Shown here in pieces: positions 1 to 7,492 of a stretch of 61,624 nucleotides of DNA. Numbering within the stretch: position 1 is the stretch's first letter; every line of letters begins with the position of its first letter. The notes beneath the pieces were generated by a model. The model had not been told where the DNA came from. It made no database searches and worked only from the letters and a program-made list of their open reading frames with translations. This stretch comes from Kaistella chaponensis (lineage in GTDB: Bacteria > Bacteroidota > Bacteroidia > Flavobacteriales > Weeksellaceae): the NCBI RefSeq assembly GCF_900156725.1, contig NZ_FTOI01000017.1, positions 1-61,624 on the forward strand, given 5' to 3'. Position numbers and translations under genes: made by a program.

Positions 1-146
1 GCATTTTAAGCTGAAATCAGTCTTTGTTTTTGAAAAAATATTATTGGCTGCTTAATAATAAGGCGTCCTTAAAAGGCTTGTTTTACCTTGCAGCGTTGTA
101 AAAATATGGCTTAAAGAGGGAGGATGTGAGTTTTTTCACAGCCTGA
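1..146 (+). mobile_element. 3' end of an IS1182-like insertion sequence
   Basis: This is the terminal 146 bp of an insertion sequence whose body lies outside the window. It contains the last 17 codons of a transposase and the roughly 90-bp non-coding end. The reverse complement of 61091-61235 matches it almost throughout, with a handful of mismatches and one single-base indel, so it is a second, diverged copy of the IS at the right edge. The IS is taken to stop where the reading ...CACAGCCTGA meets CGTTTTGCGG, because the latter belongs to a cassette-end repeat that also occurs without any IS at 47131-47142. Confidence 0.75.
2..55 (+). CDS. IS1182-family transposase, C-terminal end only (partial)
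   Basis: Only the C-terminal 17 residues are in the window (HFKLKSVFVFEKILLAA, then TAA). They match the end of the transposase at 61196-61624 up to FVFEK. There the other copy stops, while this one continues for five residues because of a small indel, so the two copies are not identical. The product would be a DDE-type transposase. Whether this copy is intact cannot be judged from the window. Confidence 0.7.
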   Translation, partial: HFKLKSVFVFEKILLAA

Positions 147-272
147 CGTTTTGCGGCTTTGCGATGGTGCGGCTTAATATGCCAAATCTTTCTATTATTA
201 ACTAAACTTCAGAACATCTAAAATCTTTAAACTTGCGAAAATCCCGCACTATTGCAAAACCGCTGTTAGCAG
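147..272 (-). repeat. Palindromic cassette-end repeat, copy A
   Basis: Read on the minus strand, this unit of about 125 bp begins with CTGCTAAC eight bases after the lipoprotein stop codon and ends with GCCGCAAAACG at the IS border. Its outer arms form an imperfect palindrome: a 20-nt arm starting GCGGTTTTGC pairs with one ending GCAAAGCCGC with three mismatches. It aligns over its whole length with copy B at 46146-46270, sharing blocks such as AATAGTGCG, CGCAAGTTTAA, ATTTTAGAT, GAAGTTTA and CGCACCATCGC. Copies C and D share the arms. The initial CTGCTAAC is the exact complement of the GTTAGCAG that precedes the lipoprotein genes. Confidence 0.75.
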
Positions 273-279
273 AAGTTTT

Positions 280-696
280 TTAATTCACGATAATTGACGT
301 TGTTATTTGTGTATTTTTCTTTATGTCTATTTCTGGATGTGTTGTACTTATCCATACATAATTATTATTTTGTAATTTGAATGCTTCAAAATAATATTTT
401 TGATTTATGTCACTTGAAATATAAGACGATAAGTCGAAATTTGCTAATCCATTTGCGTCGGAGATAACCTGTTTTTCAATTGTTGGTAAGTTACTCGAAT
501 TTGTCACTTTTGTTTTAAACATCATAACTATGATTCCTGGCTGCTTTTGGTTTTGTGAATTAACAACATTCATCTTTACACTTGTTTGTGTAGTTTGTGT
601 AGTTGATGTTGTTGTTGAATCTGTAGAACTCTCGTCGGTTCTACTACAGTTAATTAAGGTCAATGCAAATAGTGCTAGTAGTAAAATTTTTTTCAT
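280..696 (-). CDS. Small SpII lipoprotein of unknown function
   Basis: A 138-residue secreted lipoprotein. The N terminus is a basic start (MKK), a hydrophobic stretch and a lipobox LINC with the lipidated Cys at residue 17. A Ser/Thr/Gln-rich linker follows (about residues 20-40), typical of a surface tether, and then a compact beta-rich domain of about 95 residues. The phrase ISDANGLANFDLSSY resembles carboxypeptidase-regulatory-like or Ig-like secreted domains that begin with a VxVxNSQNQ strand, but this is only a resemblance. It lies five bases downstream of another lipoprotein gene and is probably cotranscribed with it. The pair forms one cassette between the leader at 1246-1275 and palindromic repeat copy A. 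Confidence 0.75.
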   Translation of the reverse strand: MKKILLLALFALTLINCSRTDESSTDSTTTSTTQTTQTSVKMNVVNSQNQKQPGIIVMMFKTKVTNSSNLPTIEKQVISDANGLANFDLSSYISSDINQKYYFEAFKLQNNNYVWISTTHPEIDIKKNTQITTSIIVN

Positions 697-701
697 TTTT
701 A

Positions 702-1199
702 TTATTTGTTAGTTTTTGTTACTTGATCAAATTTTAGTTCAATTTTTTTGTTTTTACCGTATTCAACGATTAGTATATTCGAATTAATTCCTATTATTTT
801 TCCATCAGTAATTTCTCCTTTTCTCTTAAATACTACCGAATCTCCTATTTCTAGCTTAATATCTGCATTTGCTGAAGTGCTAACATTTACCATCGTATTT
901 TGAATCCCCCAGACATCTCCAATAACTTTGATTTTTTTTCCATTGCTTTTCACAAAAATTTTACCATTTCTGATAAATTCGCCTTCATATTTTTTAGTAA
1001 GGTTATCAATTGCTTGTTCTAAAGCATCAGAATCAGAATCTGCAGTTTCTTCAACTTCTCTATTAAGTAAAACATACCTTTTACTGTCGTCGAGATTTCG
1101 ATTGCTGATAGAAGTTAAATCGCCAATTCTTACCCAAGAACCGCAAGATGTTAATGTTACACATGTAAGTGCAATTAGAATTAATTTGTTGTTTTTCAT
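702..1199 (-). CDS. SpII lipoprotein of unknown function
   Basis: A 165-residue lipoprotein with signal peptide and lipobox LTSC (Cys at residue 19). The mature part begins GSWVRIGDLTSISNRNLDDSK, a pattern seen in small Bacteroidetes lipoproteins that annotators leave unnamed. The C-terminal third (LEIGDSVVFKRKGEITDGKIIG...) reads like a small SH3-like beta barrel, which is inference. It is the first gene of a two-gene unit: its start is about 50 bp downstream of the GTTAGCAG head, and the second lipoprotein gene follows after five bases. No catalytic motif is visible. The product should be anchored in the inner or outer membrane and face the periplasm or the surface. Confidence 0.75.
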   Translation of the reverse strand: MKNNKLILIALTCVTLTSCGSWVRIGDLTSISNRNLDDSKRYVLLNREVEETADSDSDALEQAIDNLTKKYEGEFIRNGKIFVKSNGKKIKVIGDVWGIQNTMVNVSTSANADIKLEIGDSVVFKRKGEITDGKIIGINSNILIVEYGKNKKIELKFDQVTKTNK

Positions 1200-1245
1200 T
1201 TATTTATATTAATTGTTTTGAATGTTTTATGTGCTTTTTTTAAAT

Positions 1246-1275
1246 TTCTGCTAACTCTCAAATATACGCAAGTTT
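1246..1275 (-). promoter_or_regulatory. Cassette leader: promoter-like block followed by GTTAGCAG
   Basis: On the minus strand this reads AAACTTGCGTATATTTGAGA immediately followed by GTTAGCAGAAA. The same 20-nt block recurs exactly at 58440-58459 in front of nhaA. TATATTTG fits the Bacteroidetes -7 consensus TAnnTTTG, so the block is likely a promoter whose transcript starts at or near GTTAGCAG. The GTTAGCAG octamer is the reverse complement of the first octamer of repeat copy A at the other end of the gene pair. Confidence 0.55.
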
Positions 1276-1796
1276 ATCATTTCACAAAATTATTTCTTAT
1301 CCTTGTTTATCAGCTTTTACCTACGTTCTTACATTGCCTCTTTAGAGAATATTCAAAATGCGCAACTTAAAATATCTAAAATACGCAACTTAAATTTTTA
1401 AAAAACATTCTCGTATTTGAAGTACAAACTTGGCGTGGTATTTCTAGCACAGATAAGCATTTAGTTCAAAATCACATCATTCTTGCAGTAAAGTTCTTAT
1501 CTTATGCAGTAAAGTTCCGATCTCATGCAGTAAAGTTCCGATCTTATGCAAATTTCTTTAGCGCCGCATTCGAAGTGGAGATATTGAAGTACTAATGGCT
1601 CAAAACTCAGAAGATTTTGAGAACGCGTGCTTCTTTGGAAAAAAAATTCTAAATAATTGGCAAGAACAAACTGCCTGAAATAATAGCCCCGATCGTACTG
1701 GAAATCCTTTTTTGCCAGACTTCAGGCTGGTAAAAAAGATTGTAGGGAAGAGCGGGACGGGTCTTTGAAAAGAAAACGGGTGTTGAAGCTCCTTAT
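1276..1796. other. Intergenic region with short tandem repeats, no gene seen
   Basis: No convincing coding sequence is seen in these 520 bp. Two local repeat patches are visible: an imperfect pair of roughly 22-bp units containing GCGCAACTTAAA / ACGCAACTTAAA near 1357-1400, and three exact-period 21-bp units at 1485-1547. The 1600-1790 part has scattered open stretches that look like decayed coding DNA but no alignable protein. Confidence 0.5.
1485..1547. repeat. Three tandem 21-bp units
   Basis: Units begin at 1485, 1506 and 1527, each starting GCAGTAAAGTTC and ending with ATCTTAT or ATCTCAT. The last two differ at one base and the first at about three. The period is exactly 21 bp, as in the unrelated arrays at 9172 and 41826. 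There are no spacers, so this is not a CRISPR array. Confidence 0.85.
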
Positions 1797-1832
1797 AAAA
1801 AAAGCCACTTCAGTTGATGAAATGGCTTTTTG
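1797..1832 (-). terminator. Rho-independent terminator of murA
   Basis: On the minus strand, AAAAGCCATTTC and GAAGTGGCTTTTTTT form a strong stem with a short loop followed by a T run, about 20 bp after the murA stop codon. Confidence 0.85.
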
Positions 1833-1852
1833 CTTTTGATATCTTTTTGAAC

Positions 1853-3160
1853 TTAAATTCTTTCAATATCGGCTCCAATGGCTTTTAATCTGCCGTCGAT
1901 GTTTTCGTAACCGCGGTCAATTTGCTCAATGTTGTGAATCGTAGAAGTGCCTTCCGCCGAAAGTGCGGCAATTAACAGTGCATTTCCGGCGCGGATATCT
2001 GGCGAAATCATGGTGGTTCCACGCAAAGGATATTCGTGATTCAGACCTACAACGGTGGCTCTATGCGGATCGCACAAAATAATCTGAGCACCCATATCGA
2101 TGAGTTTATCCACGAAAAAGAGGCGCGATTCAAACATTTTCTGATGAATGAGTACCGTTCCTTTTGCCTGTGTTGCGACCACCAAAATAATGGAAAGAAG
2201 ATCGGGTGTAAATCCTGGCCAAGGTGCATCGGAAACCGTCAGGATCGATCCGTCGATAAATTTCTGAATCTTATAATTGTCCTGCGCGGGAATATAAATA
2301 TCGTCCCCTTTTTGCTCGAGTTGAATCCCTAGTTTTCTAAAGGTATTTGGGATTACGCCGAGTTGACTCCAGTTTACATTTTTGATGGTAATTTCAGATT
2401 TGGTCATGGCAGCAAGACCTATCCAAGAGCCGATTTCTACCATATCTGGAAGCATGGTATGTTCTGTACCGTGAAGGCTAGAAACTCCTTCAATCGTTAA
2501 TAAATTAGAACCAATACCGGAAATATTGGCGCCCATTCTGTTGAGCATTTTGCATAATTGCTGCAAATAAGGTTCGCAAGCGGCGTTGTAAATACGGGTT
2601 TTTCCGTTTGCTAAAACTGCAGCCATGACGACATTTGCAGTTCCTGTTACCGACGCTTCTTCTAATAAAATGAATTTTCCGTGCAGTTCTTTGGCTTTTA
2701 AGGTGTAGAAAAATTCTTTTTCGTCGTAATGAAACTCGGCTCCCAATTCTACCAATCCTTGAAAGTGAGTATCTAACCTTCTTCTGCCGATTTTATCGCC
2801 TCCCGGAGTGGGCATGTACGCTTCGCCATATCTCGCGAGAATGGGTCCAAGCAGCATGATAGAACCGCGAAGTTTTGCCCCATCTTGTTTGAAATCTTCC
2901 GATTTCATGTAATCAAAATTTACAGCACCTGCCTTGAAGGAATAATCACCATTACTGTTTTTGGTAATCTTCACGCCAAAATCTCCCAAAATTTCGATGA
3001 GTCGATTGACGTCATGAATGTCGGGAATATTTTTCACACGCACTTCTTCATCGGTCAACAACACGGCACACAAAATTTGCAATGCTTCATTTTTTGCACC
3101 TTGTGGCGTAATTTCGCCTTGTAATTTTTTTCCGCCTTTAATTAGAAAAGATCCGCTCAT
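1853..3160 (-). CDS. murA: UDP-N-acetylglucosamine 1-carboxyvinyltransferase (MurA), Cys-to-Asp type
   Basis: First committed enzyme of peptidoglycan synthesis: it transfers enolpyruvate from PEP to UDP-GlcNAc in the cytoplasm. The 435 residues match the usual family length. The conserved GAKNEAL is at residues 21-27 (the Lys-Asn pair that binds substrate) and the C terminus has the familiar DRGYENIDGRLKAIGA signature. The mobile catalytic loop reads MPTPGGDKIGRRRLD, so residue 122 is Asp where most MurA enzymes carry the Cys that fosfomycin alkylates. It starts three bases after the stop of the upstream DUF4290 gene, so the two form an operon ending in the hairpin at 1797-1832. Identification is firm; the resistance implication is from family knowledge. 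Confidence 0.97.
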   Translation of the reverse strand: MSGSFLIKGGKKLQGEITPQGAKNEALQILCAVLLTDEEVRVKNIPDIHDVNRLIEILGDFGVKITKNSNGDYSFKAGAVNFDYMKSEDFKQDGAKLRGSIMLLGPILARYGEAYMPTPGGDKIGRRRLDTHFQGLVELGAEFHYDEKEFFYTLKAKELHGKFILLEEASVTGTANVVMAAVLANGKTRIYNAACEPYLQQLCKMLNRMGANISGIGSNLLTIEGVSSLHGTEHTMLPDMVEIGSWIGLAAMTKSEITIKNVNWSQLGVIPNTFRKLGIQLEQKGDDIYIPAQDNYKIQKFIDGSILTVSDAPWPGFTPDLLSIILVVATQAKGTVLIHQKMFESRLFFVDKLIDMGAQIILCDPHRATVVGLNHEYPLRGTTMISPDIRAGNALLIAALSAEGTSTIHNIEQIDRGYENIDGRLKAIGADIERI

Positions 3161-3162
3161 TC

Positions 3163-3810
3163 TTAGTTTCGATTTTTATTGTTTTGAAAATTTCTTCTCT
3201 TGTTCTGGTTGTTTTGGTTTTGCTGATTTCTGCCGGTATTTTTATTATTGCGGTTGGTTGCGTAATAAATTTTACTTTTTTCGAGGGAATCGAGAACGGT
3301 TAAATCGAGGCGGTTTTGGGAAAGGTCTTTTAAATGGCGAAAAATCACTTCATCTTGTACATGTTCTTTGTTATAAACATTGTAAGATTTTTTCATATTG
3401 TTCGCAATCACCTGAATCAATGCATCTTTTTCGTCTCCTGGTTCAAGTTTAATCGCCATTTCGATGAGCTGTAAAATACTTTTGCCGTAAAATTTAAAAT
3501 CACCTTGCAGTTTTGGGTAATCCATTTTTTTGGGTTTTTCCTGCAATTCTTCCATTGTAGGAAAGGGATACGGTGAATCCACATCTAAATCGTGACTTGC
3601 CAAAATATAAAGATGATCCCAAAGTTTGTGTTTATAATTTTCTTCATCGCGAAGTTGAGGGTTTCTTTGACCCATAAAATCCACAATCGCAATTGCCATT
3701 TCGTTTCGTTCTTCCTTAGTAGCGAGCTCTTTGCAACGTTCGACCAGTTGCTGTATAATTCTGCCATATTCTGGCATATTTAAATGTGTTCTTTCGGTAT
3801 TGTATTCCAT
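3163..3810 (-). CDS. DUF4290 family protein
   Basis: A 215-residue cytoplasmic protein recognisable by its opening MEYNTERTHLNMPEYGR and the motif MGQRNPQLRDEENYKHKLWDHL, both characteristic of DUF4290, a family largely confined to Bacteroidetes. About 170 helical residues are followed by a low-complexity Asn/Gln/Arg/Lys tail (about residues 185-215) that is likely disordered and basic, compatible with nucleic-acid or ribosome contact (inference). It sits directly upstream of murA with only two bases between stop and start, an arrangement commonly seen in this phylum. No catalytic residues are known for the family and no function is assigned. Confidence 0.9.
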   Translation of the reverse strand: MEYNTERTHLNMPEYGRIIQQLVERCKELATKEERNEMAIAIVDFMGQRNPQLRDEENYKHKLWDHLYILASHDLDVDSPYPFPTMEELQEKPKKMDYPKLQGDFKFYGKSILQLIEMAIKLEPGDEKDALIQVIANNMKKSYNVYNKEHVQDEVIFRHLKDLSQNRLDLTVLDSLEKSKIYYATNRNNKNTGRNQQNQNNQNKRRNFQNNKNRN

Positions 3811-4173
3811 AATTGCAAATATAAGAATTTGTTTCAGGTTTAAAGTTCAGGATTTTTCTATTTTTTGGGGTGTGAAGCATCTCTTCGGCTGCCTTTTTTC
3901 GGTGCGTTTTTTCTTTTCACAGAAAGGGTTTCGAAGCTTTCGACAACAATCAATAAAACTTTCTCTGAATGATTCACTCCTGATTGCGACCGATTTTCTG
4001 CGGCGACTTTACGCCAATTTCGGTGTTGATGATGTGGTCATCTTCTAGCAAAAATGAGTTTCCTTACAAAAACAGATTGCTGTATACTTGTGAAGATTTC
4101 GGGCAAAATAAAGATGAAAACAAGCCAATTTCTATTCAATTTTCCTTTAAAAATAGTGTTCTTGAGCAGAAAA
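3811..4173. other. Intergenic region, nothing recognised
   Basis: There are 363 bp between the DUF4290 start and the DCC-protein stop. Short open stretches exist on both strands, but none has a recognisable protein or a good start. The upstream promoter of the DUF4290-murA unit must lie in the last ~100 bp; no clear TAnnTTTG box stands out. Confidence 0.4.
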
Positions 4174-4578
4174 TTATTGCACAAACTTTGCCCGTTCTTT
4201 TTCGTTTGGGAGAAAACATTTCTGTGAGGCGAGTTTGGTTCTGTTTTTAGCAATTTGATCGTAAACAAAATCGGACAGCAAGACCGGGAAAAAATTGAAG
4301 TTTCCAATGATTGCAAATTTACCGCCTAAAATTCGAGCAATTTTCAGCGCTGCCTGCAATTTTTTCAGATAAAACACATTCGGTTTCCATAGATATAAGG
4401 TGCTGAAAATTTTGTTTTCTAAACCTCTTTCATTAAGAAATTTTTGTCCGAATTCAGATTGTAAAGAGGCAAATAAAAATTGATCTTTTCCATCATTTTT
4501 CAAAATCCACTGAACCCAATGATTGCAAAAACCGCAGTCACCATCGTAAAAAACATAAAATTTGGTAGAATCAACCAT
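4174..4578 (-). CDS. DCC-family thiol-disulfide oxidoreductase-like protein (DUF393)
   Basis: A 134-residue protein with the family signature YDGDCGFCNHWVQW at residues 10-23, the D-x-x-C-x-x-C type motif that names the DCC (DUF393) family. This is followed by the typical FASLQSEFGQKFL segment and an aromatic C-terminal half containing PVLLSDFVYDQIAKNR. Members are thought to have a thioredoxin-like fold and a redox role, but substrates are unknown. It is transcribed alone, downstream of the haem-binding protein gene with about 65 bp between them. The length is normal for the family. Confidence 0.88.
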   Translation of the reverse strand: MVDSTKFYVFYDGDCGFCNHWVQWILKNDGKDQFLFASLQSEFGQKFLNERGLENKIFSTLYLWKPNVFYLKKLQAALKIARILGGKFAIIGNFNFFPVLLSDFVYDQIAKNRTKLASQKCFLPNEKERAKFVQ

Positions 4579-4642
4579 TGTGTTTTGCGCTAAAATTCTT
4601 TAATTTAAAGGGGAAAAATTGGACCCTTTATTTTTAGATGTT

Positions 4643-5122
4643 CTATTTTTTCACTTCATCCGGAAGTTGATGTTCCCGACGAATATCACTTTCAACCAAT
4701 TTAAGATATTGAATGACCTCTTGTTTTTGAGCTTCTGAAAATTTCGCTTCTGAATGGGCAATAATATAGGAATCTAAAGGCATTTCACCTTTCTCAATCT
4801 GTTCTATCGCTTCTGCCAATTTATGCGCTTGTCTTTTCGGTTCATAGGTTGCGAAAGTAGAAAAATTAAGTTCCTTTCTACCCTCTTCAATATGATCTTG
4901 CAAAAACCACGCAATAGGTTGCACATTCGAATACCACAAATATTTTGTTTCATTGCTGTGACAATCATAACACCCATTTCTAATTAAATTAGCCGTACTT
5001 TCTGGCGCATTTTTAATGGTCAAAAAATCCATTTGAGGAGTGGGTGCAGGATTATTTTTGTCGATCGGGAAAAACTGGATCAGAATAAAAGCAACCAAAA
5101 GAATAACACTAATTTTTTTCAT
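4643..5122 (-). CDS. Haem-binding domain-containing protein, membrane-anchored
   Basis: A 159-residue protein with an uncleaved or cleaved N-terminal hydrophobic segment (residues 5-20), then a periplasmic domain with a single c-type haem motif CYDCHS at about residues 51-56. The following NETKYLWYSNVQPIAWFLQDHIEEGRKELNFS is typical of the small Bacteroidetes haem-binding family (Haem_bd). A conserved Met-Pro-Leu (EMPLDSY) later in the domain could supply the second axial ligand (inference). The likely role is electron transfer or haem sensing at the periplasmic face. The gene is monocistronic or co-read with the DCC gene and is divergent from the peroxiredoxin operon. Confidence 0.88.
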   Translation of the reverse strand: MKKISVILLVAFILIQFFPIDKNNPAPTPQMDFLTIKNAPESTANLIRNGCYDCHSNETKYLWYSNVQPIAWFLQDHIEEGRKELNFSTFATYEPKRQAHKLAEAIEQIEKGEMPLDSYIIAHSEAKFSEAQKQEVIQYLKLVESDIRREHQLPDEVKK

Positions 5123-5291
5123 GGAGCGTAATTTAATCAGGTGAATTTACTACTAATTTTTGACATATTCACGCTTCTCAATCCCTAGAAATCGGAGCGT
5201 CGGCTGAAAGTTAAAAAAACTTTTCCCCTTCCAATATAACAAAAGAGTCTATCAAATCTTTTTAAGTTATAGATTTTATAAATCATAAACC

Positions 5292-5323
5292 ATTTTATAA
5301 TTGATAAAAACAGCGTACTTTTG
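5292..5323 (+). promoter_or_regulatory. Promoter of the peroxiredoxin operon
   Basis: TACTTTTG at 5316-5323 is a full match to the Bacteroidetes -7 consensus TAnnTTTG, with an upstream TTTTA near 5293-5297 at the right distance for the -33 element. Transcription would start near 5328, about 20 nt before the ATG. Confidence 0.6.
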
Positions 5324-5349
5324 CACCATCAATTTTTAAACATTATAAT

Positions 5350-5988
5350 ATGTCACTAGTAGGAAAAAAATTCCCCAATATTCAAATCGACGCGATGAGC
5401 GAAATGGGAGATGATTTGAAAATCAACATTTTTGAAGAAGCCACTCAAAACGAACAGAAAGTACTTTTATTCTGGTATCCAAAGGATTTCACCTTTGTTT
5501 GTCCAACAGAACTTCATGCTTTTCAGGAAGCTTTAGGTGAATTCGAAAAAAGAAATACGAAAGTAATCGGCGCTTCTTGCGACACGAATGAGGTTCATTT
5601 TGCGTGGTTAAATACTCCAAAAGAAAATGGCGGAATCGAAGGTGTGACGTATCCAATTCTTGCAGATACTCACAGACAATTGGCAAATATCCTCGGAATT
5701 GTAGATCAAGATTTCGAGTATGATGACGAAGGAAATGAAATTTTCACCGGTTCTAATGTAACTTATAGAGCAACTTATTTAATTGACGAGACTGGAAAAA
5801 TCTTCCACGAAGCCGTAAATGATATGCCTTTAGGAAGAAATGTAAAAGAATTCTTAAGATTGATCGATGCGTACACGCACGTTCAGAAACATGGTGAAGT
5901 TTGCCCGGCAAATTGGGAAGAAGGGAAAGATGCAATGAAAGCAGACCGAAAATCGACTGCCGAATATTTGGCAACTCATAATAATTAA
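5350..5988 (+). CDS. Typical 2-Cys peroxiredoxin (AhpC/Prx1 class)
   Basis: A thiol peroxidase that reduces hydrogen peroxide and organic hydroperoxides in the cytoplasm. In its 212 residues the peroxidatic Cys51 lies in FTFVCPTE and the resolving Cys185 in EVCPANW, which defines a typical 2-Cys enzyme. The conserved Arg of the active site is in TYRATYLID. It heads a three-gene operon with a thioredoxin-like protein and a DUF6952 protein; the thioredoxin is the obvious candidate reductant. No ahpF-like flavoprotein is adjacent. A good -7 box lies 27 bp upstream of the start. Identification is secure; the gene symbol is left open because ahpC and prx naming varies. Confidence 0.95.
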   Translation: MSLVGKKFPNIQIDAMSEMGDDLKINIFEEATQNEQKVLLFWYPKDFTFVCPTELHAFQEALGEFEKRNTKVIGASCDTNEVHFAWLNTPKENGGIEGVTYPILADTHRQLANILGIVDQDFEYDDEGNEIFTGSNVTYRATYLIDETGKIFHEAVNDMPLGRNVKEFLRLIDAYTHVQKHGEVCPANWEEGKDAMKADRKSTAEYLATHNN

Positions 5989-6105
5989 TTTAACAATGTA
6001 GCAATTTATCAATGTAAAAATGTAACAATTTTAAGTATTTTAAATACTAGATTGATTCATTGATAAATTGTTTCATTATTAATTTTTTAATTAAAAATTT
6101 AATTT

Positions 6106-6414
6106 ATGTACACAGAATTAGCAGAAGATACTTTGCAGCAAATTGTTGCAGATCATGATAAAGTAGTGGTTCAATACGGTGCAACATGGTGCGGAAATTG
6201 TCGGATTATGAAGCCAAAATTCAAAAAGTTAGCGGCGGAGAATGACGAAATTCCTTTTCTATATGTTGATGCGGAAAAATTACCAGAAAGTAGAAAATTA
6301 GCGAAAGTGGATAATTTACCAACGTTTGCAATTTTCAAAAACGGCGAATTGGTGAATCAAGTTCAGTCGAATCAGGCTGAAAGTCTAATTAATTTATTTA
6401 ATGAATTAAACTAA
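6106..6414 (+). CDS. Thioredoxin-family protein with CGNC active site
   Basis: A single thioredoxin domain of 102 residues. The active site is WCGNCR (Cys30 and Cys33 approximately), differing from canonical WCGPC by Asn in place of Pro. That change is expected to shift redox potential and is common in peroxiredoxin-linked thioredoxins of this group. The cis-Pro motif NLPTFAIFKNGE is present. It lies about 115 bp after the peroxiredoxin gene, and its TAA overlaps the ATG of the next gene (TAATG), implying translational coupling. The likely role is recycling of the upstream peroxiredoxin (inference from operon context). Confidence 0.92.
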   Translation: MYTELAEDTLQQIVADHDKVVVQYGATWCGNCRIMKPKFKKLAAENDEIPFLYVDAEKLPESRKLAKVDNLPTFAIFKNGELVNQVQSNQAESLINLFNELN

Positions 6415-6662
6415 TGAAATTACCCGTAATCAGACAATTTTATCAAACTCAAACGGTTGAAAATCTGGAAAAAACGTTGGAAGTTTTAGAAGCTTTTTCA
6501 GAATTCAGAGGAACCACCGAAGAAGACTTAAATGTAGCAGGTGAATTGATCACCAATATTTGTGGTGCGCTGGAAGTTCATGCAAATGTAGCGGCCGGAA
6601 TGCCAGAAAAAGATGCCCTAAACACTTTTGCACAAAAAGTTTTAGGCTCCATCGACCGATAA
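6414..6662 (+). CDS. DUF6952 family small protein
   Basis: An 82-residue soluble, mostly helical protein beginning MKLPVIRQFYQTQTVENLEKTLEVLEAFSEF. This pattern is repeatedly found behind the peroxiredoxin and thioredoxin genes in Flavobacteriia and classed as DUF6952. It shares one base with the preceding stop codon. The single Cys in TNICGALEVHAN is conserved-looking and could take part in redox chemistry, but this is inference. A strong hairpin follows within 16 bp and ends the operon. Function is unknown. Confidence 0.85.
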   Translation: MKLPVIRQFYQTQTVENLEKTLEVLEAFSEFRGTTEEDLNVAGELITNICGALEVHANVAAGMPEKDALNTFAQKVLGSIDR

Positions 6663-6677
6663 GATCTACAATTAGAT

Positions 6678-6711
6678 AAAAAAAGGCGGGAAAATTTTCC
6701 CGCCTTTTTTT
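6678..6711. terminator. Bidirectional rho-independent terminator
   Basis: AAAAAAAGGCGGGAAAA pairs with TTTTCCCGCCTTTTTTT as a long perfect stem with A and T runs on either side. It serves both the rightward peroxiredoxin operon and the leftward lipoprotein gene that ends just beyond it. Confidence 0.95.
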
Positions 6712-6715
6712 GTTA

Positions 6716-7246
6716 TTAATCATCATGACCATTTCGCCCTTCGTTTCTGGATTTAAATTTCTTTTTATTTCCCTTATCGTTTTTGCTTTCATCCTTGCGA
6801 TCGTCGTCTTTTTTATAGTTTCTGGCTCCATCGTTGATTGATCGGTTCGCATTGTTTTCCCAATTGCTGTTTCGTTTTTTAACCTGTCCCGTTGCATAAT
6901 CTTTAGCATTTCCGCCGTATATTTTTTTTGCTTGTCCCGGCGGAAGTCTTTTTTGATTGGAATTAGGATAATAAACCTGATTATTGTTGCCGTTTCTTCC
7001 TAAAATTCCGGGTTGTCCACTCACCTCGCCTGTTCTGATGATTCTACCATTTTGGTAAACGTTTCCGTTGCGGTCGCGGTAAATATCATTTTGACCATAA
7101 ACCGTTCCGTCTGGAGTTCTATAAACACCATTATTGGAGGGGAAATTGTTTGGCGAGCTATTCCCGTAAACATCATTTGCTGTACCACATGAAGACAGTA
7201 CAAAAGCAAAACCCGAAAGTGCAATTATTTTAAGTAAATTTTTCAT
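6716..7246 (-). CDS. Lipoprotein with YR-D-GxVY repeats and charged tail
   Basis: A 176-residue lipoprotein with lipobox LSSC (Cys20). The mature N-terminal half holds short imperfect repeats of the type VYRTPDGTVYGQNDIYRDRNGNVYQNG. A linker with NQKRLPPGQAKKIYGG follows; this PPGQAKK motif occurs in many Bacteroidetes envelope proteins. The C-terminal 55 residues are very rich in Asp, Lys, Arg, Asn and Gly (DDDRKDESKNDKGNKKK), probably disordered. It stands alone, with the shared terminator just after its stop. The likely role is an envelope-associated structural or binding protein; no enzyme motif is seen. Confidence 0.85.
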   Translation of the reverse strand: MKNLLKIIALSGFAFVLSSCGTANDVYGNSSPNNFPSNNGVYRTPDGTVYGQNDIYRDRNGNVYQNGRIIRTGEVSGQPGILGRNGNNNQVYYPNSNQKRLPPGQAKKIYGGNAKDYATGQVKKRNSNWENNANRSINDGARNYKKDDDRKDESKNDKGNKKKFKSRNEGRNGHDD

Positions 7247-7492
7247 TTTATTAAATTTTAAAGGTTATTGCCTATGTTTCCATTTTGATGCCAAACTCTA
7301 AAATAAAAAAAAAAGAACATTACAGAACTACCTATTCAATACCGATATTTTATTGATTTTTAGGCATCAACAAGTATTTTCCCGAATACAGTTACCATAG
7401 TTTTATCCAGAATACCAATATCAGTATATTTTATGATTTTGGTAATCATAATAGAATATTATTTAATGGTTCATGAAAATGTTGATAAAAGT

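Noticed and set aside
147..272. Calling the palindromic repeats true integron attC sites
   Set aside because: The core octamers do not fit RYYYAAC/GTTRRRY and there is no IntI-type integrase in the window; only an analogy is claimed.
2036..2332. Rightward open frames inside murA, uvrA and other genes
   Set aside because: They are antisense or alternate-frame shadows of well-supported genes without independent protein similarity.
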